Shown one piece after another: positions 58,650-64,000 of a stretch of DNA of 64,000 bases; the stretch's first letter is position 1, and each line of letters opens with the position of its first letter. The notes under the pieces were generated by a model. The model saw nothing but the letters and a program-made list of their open reading frames with translations, was not told the origin of the DNA and did not search any database. Made by a program: the position numbers and the translations under genes. The stretch comes from Carnegiea gigantea (lineage: Eukaryota > Streptophyta > Magnoliopsida > Caryophyllales > Cactaceae): NCBI GenBank assembly GCA_029747015.1, contig JAKOGI010000128.1:675001-739000 (forward strand). The letters are read 5' to 3'.

Positions 58650-59688
58650 CTGAGTATTTAAGTAAGAGTAGAAGACATTTTCAAAATCACCTCTTTTAGT
58701 AAAGTTGACCTTGTCTTGTTGTCGGTTTAGGCAATCTCGTATGTGTGTGTGTGCCATGTGCATCTTCTACACTTACAACGGCAATCATTTGTGTTGTTGT
58801 TATTCATTCTGCATAATCTACAATATGGGCCTGATTTTTCATTTTCATGTCATCTTTGATTTTCATAACTTCCTCTCCCCCTGCCACGATTATTTGGCGC
58901 TCCATCTCTCTGGGGGAAATTTCTTCCGCCATTTTCATTTTTGTTTTCTCCATTATTGGAGAATTTTAATTTGGCCTGAAAAGTCTACTCTAGTGGTTGG
59001 TGTGTAAATATACGCAATCTCTCCTCATGTGCTTGAAGAGACCCTATTAATTCCGTTACTGAGGGCATAGATAAGTCTTTAGATTCTTTAATTGCAGCCA
59101 CTATGCGATCAAATTTTTGAAGAAGACTTCTTAGCACCTTTTGAACTACCTTTTTGTCTTCTATCATGCCGCCCAATATTGTAATGTTATTAACTATGTT
59201 GGGGCAAGATTGAAAAATACTTGAGAGGTTTCACCTTCTTTCATGGATAAATTGTCAAATTCTTTCCAAAGAGTTTAAAATTTGATAGATATTACCTTAT
59301 CGGTGCTCCGATATCCATCCTTTAGAATGCTCCAAGCCTCCTTGGCTGTTATGGTGGCCATGATTTGAGGAAATATGGTTGGAGTAACTAATTGTTGAAT
59401 GAATGCGTGGGCTATAATATCCTTGTTCTTGTTTTATAGATATAATATTTGCTTGGTCTCATCCCATAATGATTTTTCTTTACCTTCTTTTTGCTTCCTA
59501 TCTCCATCCTTCTTCTCATGATCTTAAGAGGTTCTTCATACCCCTTTTCTACTGCATCCCATAAACCTTGTGCCATTAAGAATGTTCTCATTTGAATACT
59601 TCACATTTGATAATTCTCCCCATCGAATATGGGTGGCCTCAAATTTGATATGTAGTTGAAGGCTGGGGTTGAATGAGAAAAAGGCCAT
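58650..59688 (-). pseudogene. Copia gag remnant
   Basis: The minus-strand ATG at 59688 starts a short open stretch (MAFFSFNPSLQLHIKFEA). Blocks of the UBN2-type copia Gag follow in other frames (FDGENYQM, AQGLWDAVEKGYEEP), then AKEAWSILKDGY. The small frame 59176-58985 reads KVLRSLLQKFDRIVAAIKES, a well conserved copia Gag block. A zinc knuckle, expected near 58850, is not readable. Confidence 0.8.
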
Positions 59689-59804
59689 AGTTTTGTGGAG
59701 TTAGGTTTGATTTATGTAAGGTTTGAAGAGTTAGATATGGGTTATGGATAGATCGTTAATTTTCCTGAAGGTGGAAATTTGGAGGAGGACTTTGGTTGAA
59801 GTGA

Positions 59805-59815
59805 CTCTGATACCA
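59805..59815 (-). other. Copia primer-binding site, tRNA-Met
   Basis: The minus strand reads TGGTATCAGAG two bases after the 5' LTR, a perfect match to the usual copia primer site. Confidence 0.9.
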
Positions 59816-59816
59816 C

Positions 59817-60231
59817 TGTTAGAAAATATAAAAAAATATATTAAGGATGGAAGTTATTTGATGAAATGGATATTTTCTATTACAATGCTTGGTTTCGTTT
59901 TGCTTGCTTACAAATGAGCCCTTCTGGAGGATATTTATAGCCATCCACCTCCTTAATGGACGGTGAAAATTAATTTGATCCTACGGCTATTATTAATCTT
60001 CTACAACATTCCAAGTTAATATCTTCCTAAATATCTAGATATTTTACAAGTATCTGAAAGTATCTAGATGATATAGAGTAATCCGAAAGCTTGTATGATT
60101 ATGGAAATGTTTTAGAATGTTGTGGAAGGTTCTAGAGCATTCTGGAAGGCTCCACGATAATCTAGAAGATACCAGAATATTGTGGAAGATTTTAGAACGT
60201 GAAGATGTTTCTAGATTATTAATTTCTAATA
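59817..60231 (-). repeat. 5' LTR of the copia element
   Basis: It is the partner of 55142-55597, with about 90% identity by eye outside one deletion of roughly 40 bases. Confidence 0.9.
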
Positions 60232-60236
60232 GGGAG
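60232..60236. other. Copia target-site duplication, right
   Basis: GGGAG equals 55137-55141. Confidence 0.85.
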
Positions 60237-61433
60237 GGGAACAAGAAATAAAAAGTGACATGAAAACCCATTTGTATTTGAGTGATTGTGGCGATTTTAT
60301 ATTTCTACTTATCCCACCATTTTATGTTTCTGCATTTTCTATAAATACTACAAACCTATATTATGTGGTTCTCACATGTCAACAAATGAAGAAATTGGAT
60401 AAGAAAGTAACTATTACCTAAAATGAAATTCAGATGAAACTAAACAATCAAAATTTAAGGGAGATAAAGTCAGAAAAGGGGGCCGGGAGAGGCTAGGGCA
60501 TTGGGGGGGAAAGCAAGAGAAAGAGAAGAGGACATAGAAAATGAAGAGGCAGGCAAGGAAATTGAAAAAACAAAATAAAAGGACTTCACGGTCTTTTAAC
60601 CTCATCTATTTAAATGTTGTTGGAATGGGTAAGTCCAAATGTCGCTTGTAATGTTTTTATTAGGAGTGCAAAATAACTAATATGTTAGTTTTCACCAAAT
60701 CTAATTTGTCCTGCTATGATGGCACCAACAAAGTCTCCTTAAAGATGGTGTAAAACCTCTTGACCTGGTCGAAAAAATGAGAACACTTAAAAGGTGGATA
60801 AGTTTTCATCATACACTACCTTTTAGCGTTCGATATCACATCACCTCACACCATGCCTTAATGCTGTAGACAGTAAGTGTCTATTCTGCTTTAAAAATAA
60901 GATATGAGCAGGAAACTATAAATCTACTGTGTCTAGCTTGGTCTAGAGTGCTAGCATATGATGTTTCTCCATCACCAATAAATAAAAAACTGACCTGGAA
61001 ACATCCAACCATCCAACTAAGTCACGATAAGTGACAGGATGCTTGCCTTCACATTCAGAGGGCAACATTATATAGTTAAACACTTCATAATCTAAATCAG
61101 ATGAAATCAGATTAGGACTTCCCTGACTTCATAGATCCACCAATACATTTCCCCATCATTTAGAACTTTAGCAAAAACTACTCTTTTGATAATACTTTGT
61201 CTATAATTATCAATTCTCCTCTAACTGTGAGTGTTAAGCATACAAACACAAACAAAAGTTTGAGAATGATCAGCAATGGCAACCACTTGGTAATAAGTGC
61301 TTCAAGGGTTAAATCCAAACCCTAAACAAATATTATTAAAAATCTTAAGAGGGGGAAATTTATAGGTTTTGCTTATATGGGGCTTCGTAATATCAATTTT
61401 TTTTTTGGGAGCTTCGATACACACTCAGCATTA
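60237..61433. other. Unassigned, with a possible exon fragment
   Basis: AT-rich DNA with no mobile-element signature that I can place. Apart from the minus-strand fragment listed separately, the short frames (60044-60271 and 60414-60605, minus) are Phe/Ser-rich and not supported. Confidence 0.4.
60995..61128 (-). pseudogene. Possible exon fragment of an unknown gene
   Basis: Minus-strand 61128-60995 is open for about 45 codons and protein-like (LDYEVFNYIMLPSECEG, then HPVTYRDLVGWLDVS). It ends at AG followed by GTCAGT, a plausible splice donor. I do not know the family. A second minus-strand open stretch (61925-61804, with ILGIPIDKNFKTPKDNY) lies across the MITE-like element and could belong to the same decayed gene, but nothing links them. 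Confidence 0.25.
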
Positions 61434-61803
61434 GAGCATTCCTAACTTAAGTTCTAATTTTTTAAGCTTAGGCCTGCCACATCATCAAAAGTTCCACATT
61501 CCTGGAACTTGCATTCCATCACTTTCCCAACCAATGGAACTTTAACTTAAATTATATAGTGAAATATTTTATATGGACCCACTTTATAACATAATTTTTT
61601 TTCAACTATCTAAATAATATTTTTTATTAAAAAAGAGAAAAATATATAAAAAAATCAAAAAAGACAAAAAAGGGAATGGGAGGGGGGAAACGCCTGGGCG
61701 TGTTGCTCCGTGTGTCACATGGTTGGAGCTTTAAAGTTCCACTTGAAGTGGAACTTGGGCCCCACTCAGTGGAATGCGTGCCAGTGGGTGGGAGTGCTTA
61801 CAT
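61434..61803. mobile_element. MITE-like element with imperfect terminal inverted repeats
   Basis: The left end is (T)TAGAGCATTCCTA and the right end, inverted, is TAAGCACTCCCA, matching at about 8 of 11 bases inside the termini. The 370-bp body has no coding capacity and several self-complementary stretches, including AAGTTCCACTT-G-AAGTGGAACTT at 61733-61755. Size and structure fit a MITE; the flanking duplication (TTA or TA) is not clean, so the superfamily is open. Confidence 0.45.
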
Positions 61804-62032
61804 AATAAGAGTAACCCATTAATAGATTCTCTACAAGGATAATTATCTTTAGGTGTCTTAAAGTTTTTGTCAATTGGAATACCAAGAATATTCTCAAATA
61901 AATAGCCAGAATGTAACACCTATTCGACTTCTCCATGCATACCATAAGCAAACTCCAGAAGATGGTGTTAGGATAGATTTTATCTCTAGGTTGTTATCTC
62001 AAAATTATTTTGTAAATATACATCCTTCTCAT
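61804..62032. other. Unassigned
   Basis: A short stretch between the MITE-like element and the next LTR. Overlapping open frames exist on both strands (61874-62071 plus; 61951-61766 minus). The minus one has the more protein-like composition (see the exon-fragment entry). Confidence 0.3.
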
Positions 62033-62198
62033 TGTTGGAAGAGCTGTAGTATTGCTTGGAGGCCATGCTAGGGTTAGCCAAGTAGATTAGCAATGTCGTG
62101 GATGTGTATAAATCAAACCTGTCCGATAGAAAATGAATGAGAAGTCGTAAGTTACATTAGCAGTTTCTGTCAAATATTAAACTTCTTACTTCTCTACA
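62033..62198 (+). repeat. 5' LTR of a second copia element (start uncertain)
   Basis: The end TTCTCTACA at 62198 is fixed by the primer site that follows. TGTTGGAAGAGC at 62033 is the best candidate start, giving a short LTR of 166 bp with a TATA box (GTATAAATC) near 62107. The 3' LTR lies outside the window, so the start cannot be confirmed. Confidence 0.5.
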
Positions 62199-62211
62199 TG
62201 GTATTACAGCC
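62199..62211 (+). other. Primer-binding site of the second copia element
   Basis: TGGTATTACAGCC is close to TGGTATCAGAGCC, the tRNA-Met complement used by copia elements. Confidence 0.7.
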
Positions 62212-62269
62212 TTGAGGCTTATTACAAAAATCCAAAGACCTAGTTCTAAAACCAATCATGATAGGCAAA

Positions 62270-63110
62270 AAAGATTGTCATTGAAAACCACTCCCCTTAC
62301 TTCTTGCATCCCTCGGAGGGACCAGGAGTATTAATTACAATAGTAACTTTTGATAGTAAGAACTATGATTTGTAGGGAAAAGTGGTTAGAATCACTGTAA
62401 AAGCTAAGAACAAGCTAGGTTTCATTAAAAGATCCCTAAAGAAACCTACTTTGAAAGAAGGAGATGATCCAATGAGGCACAAGTATGCGAGATGGCAAAT
62501 TCGATGAATTCTTGGATACTGAACGTCATCGATCCTAAACTCAGACTGAGTATAGACTCTGCTGACATTGTGGAGCTTATGTTAGAGAATCTTAAAAAGC
62601 AATATCTAGCTCGTAATGCCCTATAAATGCACCAACTCAAAACTAACATAGCCAAGTGCAAGCAAGACGGTTTAAAGTTGTAGAATTTTATTCAAAACTT
62701 ATTGACTAATGGAGTGTTTATAGAACCAAGTGAAGTTTTCATGATGTAGTGTGGTCAATATGAATGCGATATAAGAGAGAAGCTCAGAAAGATGGTGCAT
62801 GAAGAAAAAGTCCATCAATTTTTCCTAGGATTGAGTGATGAAATATATTCAAACATTAGGGGCCAAATATTTGCTATTGAACCTCTACATTGTCTTAAAA
62901 AAATCATCAACATGGTGCATTAAGAGGAGAACCATAAGCACCTTATCATGGATAGACATAATCGAACTAAAAGTCCTTTAGCATTTGTCGTGTCTAGGAA
63001 AAAACAAAATCAATGACAAAACAACTTGCAAGCATTGTGGTACATTTGGTCATGAAGAAGCCAGTTATTTCGAGGTGATTAGGCATCTAGCAGGATCGGG
63101 CACCTGAGAA
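62270..63110 (+). pseudogene. Copia gag remnant of the second element
   Basis: FLHPSEGPGVLITIVTF, NYDL and VKAKNKLGFIKRSL form the N-terminal pattern of this copia gag class. Later blocks include LKKINMVH-like sequence before the zinc knuckle at 63028. The knuckle reads CKHCGTFGHEEASY, so the last Cys of CX2CX4HX4C is Tyr. Frameshifts and stops occur throughout, for example TAG at 62373. Confidence 0.75.
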
Positions 63111-63339
63111 CATGGTAGAGGAGGCCGCTGAAGTAGAGGAGGATGCGGTGGTGCGCTAGTGGCAACAAAGGAAGAGGACCAGGCCGAGAGGTTGCCCATG
63201 GTGCTATTGCTGTGAACGCATAGCGTGCGCTAGAGCCGAACACAGCAGCACTTGAATCTTCTCACGTGGCGATTCTCGACTAATGAGTGAGCAAGTGTAG
63301 CGCCTTATGGCCCTTCTTAACACATGGAAGACTAGGGTG

Positions 63340-64000
63340 AGAAACTCTTAGGTAAACCTAATTGGATGCTCAATAGCGGAGCATCAATGTACATGACATA
63401 TGACGAAAAATGTTAGTGAAATTTAAAAATATAAGGCCATTTCTTATGGACGTTCCTCACAGTGCTCAAACTATTTCTAACAAGCAACGAAGCATGGCCT
63501 TGGGAGAAAACCTAAACTTAAGCAAAGTGCTATTTGTGCCTAACTTGAGTTGTAACCTTATTTTTGTTGAAAGGACTACCAAAGAATTAAATTGTAGTGT
63601 GCCATTCTTTGATGAATCTTACATTTTGCAGGACTATACTTCAAGTATGCTGATTGGTATAGGCAATCAAAGGGATGGGGTTTACTACTATAGAGAGGCA
63701 CCTTTGAAGAATCAAAGTAAAGCAATAAGAATAAGTGAGGTTTAGCATAACCGAATGAGGCACCCATCTAGTGAAGTCATGTTTCTTTTTGCAAAAGAAC
63801 TAGGTTTTTCAAATTGTGTTAAGAAGATAATAATGTGTGGGATGTCTGTTTATGTGCTAAACAAACTAGACTTCAGTTTCATGCTAGTGAAAATTAAGCC
63901 AAAGATTTATTTGAAATTGTTCACTATAATATATGGAGACCATATCAAGTGACTTCTTCATTTGGAGCTTGTTAGTTTTAACATTGCATGATGATGCTAG
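63340..64000 (+). pseudogene. Copia protease and start of integrase, second element, cut by window end
   Basis: WMLNSGASMYMTYDEKC at 63365 is the copia protease site with the catalytic Asp changed to Asn (63371). The frame 63410-63745 holds the protease rest and pre-integrase segment (LSKVLFVPNLSCNLIFV). Next comes an HNRMRHPSSEV block corresponding to the integrase zinc-binding region, with one Cys pair partly kept. The reading ends near 63960 at a stretch equivalent to the start of the integrase core (HYNIW-RPYQVTSSFG). RT lies beyond 64000. Confidence 0.8.

Larger units (their letters stand above)
55142..60231 (-). mobile_element. Ty1-copia retrotransposon, complete length, mutated
   Basis: The order on the minus strand is LTR (60231-59817), tRNA-Met primer site, gag, protease/pre-integrase region, integrase, RT, RNase H, polypurine tract, LTR (55597-55142). 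Integrase before RT defines copia. Both LTRs and a perfect 5-bp duplication GGGAG show that this is an ordinary insertion. The protein blocks resemble the Tork/Tnt1-type lineage. At least one stop or lost catalytic residue is present in integrase and in RT, so it is inactive. Confidence 0.95.

Overview
This window looks like flowering-plant nuclear DNA, probably intergenic heterochromatin. It is AT-rich and I found no intact host gene. Nearly everything recognisable is a decayed mobile element: chromovirus (Tekay/Del-like), Athila/Tat-like gag-only LTR elements, Ty1-copia elements, an RTE-type LINE, a CACTA-like fragment, a MITE-like element and an endogenous plant pararetrovirus. I cannot name the species.

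Layout. 1-223: end of a long chromovirus-type LTR and its tRNA-Met-type primer site. 224-2320: unassigned leader-like DNA, a CACTA-like fragment and a compound TA/TG microsatellite. 2321-17391: a minus-strand chain of gag-only elements arranged LTR-body-LTR-body; the second body lost its far end at the microsatellite. That body is split by a plus-strand relative (3296-9762) with both LTRs but no target-site duplication, flanked instead by a duplicated 285-bp segment. 17402-22270: a short coding fragment, then a plus-strand chromovirus gag-protease-RT-RNase H-integrase-chromodomain body, heavily mutated. 22958-28860: an endogenous pararetrovirus, from tRNA-Met primer site through coat-like, RT/RNase H and downstream ORF regions to a promoter. 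28865-34080: a 5.2-kb chromovirus-type LTR with several internal tandem arrays; it may be the partner of the LTR end at 1-204, which would make most of 1-34080 one large nested insertion.

36133-54196: two gag-bearing, pol-less LTR elements in opposite orientation, head to head, forming a diverged inverted repeat about 18 kb across. Both carry a minisatellite next to the polypurine tract. In the left copy the minisatellite is split by a 4.86-kb RTE LINE bounded by a 14-bp target duplication. 55142-60231: a complete-length but mutated minus-strand copia element with two LTRs and a GGGAG target duplication. 60237-62032: unassigned DNA with a MITE-like element and possible gene fragments. 62033-64000: the 5' part of a second copia element, running off the window.

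How the parts relate. No gene set here encodes a working pathway. Every polymerase-encoding element has stops, frameshifts or lost catalytic residues. The gag-only families keep primer sites, polypurine tracts and LTRs, so they would have needed enzymes from other elements. Coordinates of decayed coding regions are approximate because they were pieced together across frames by eye.
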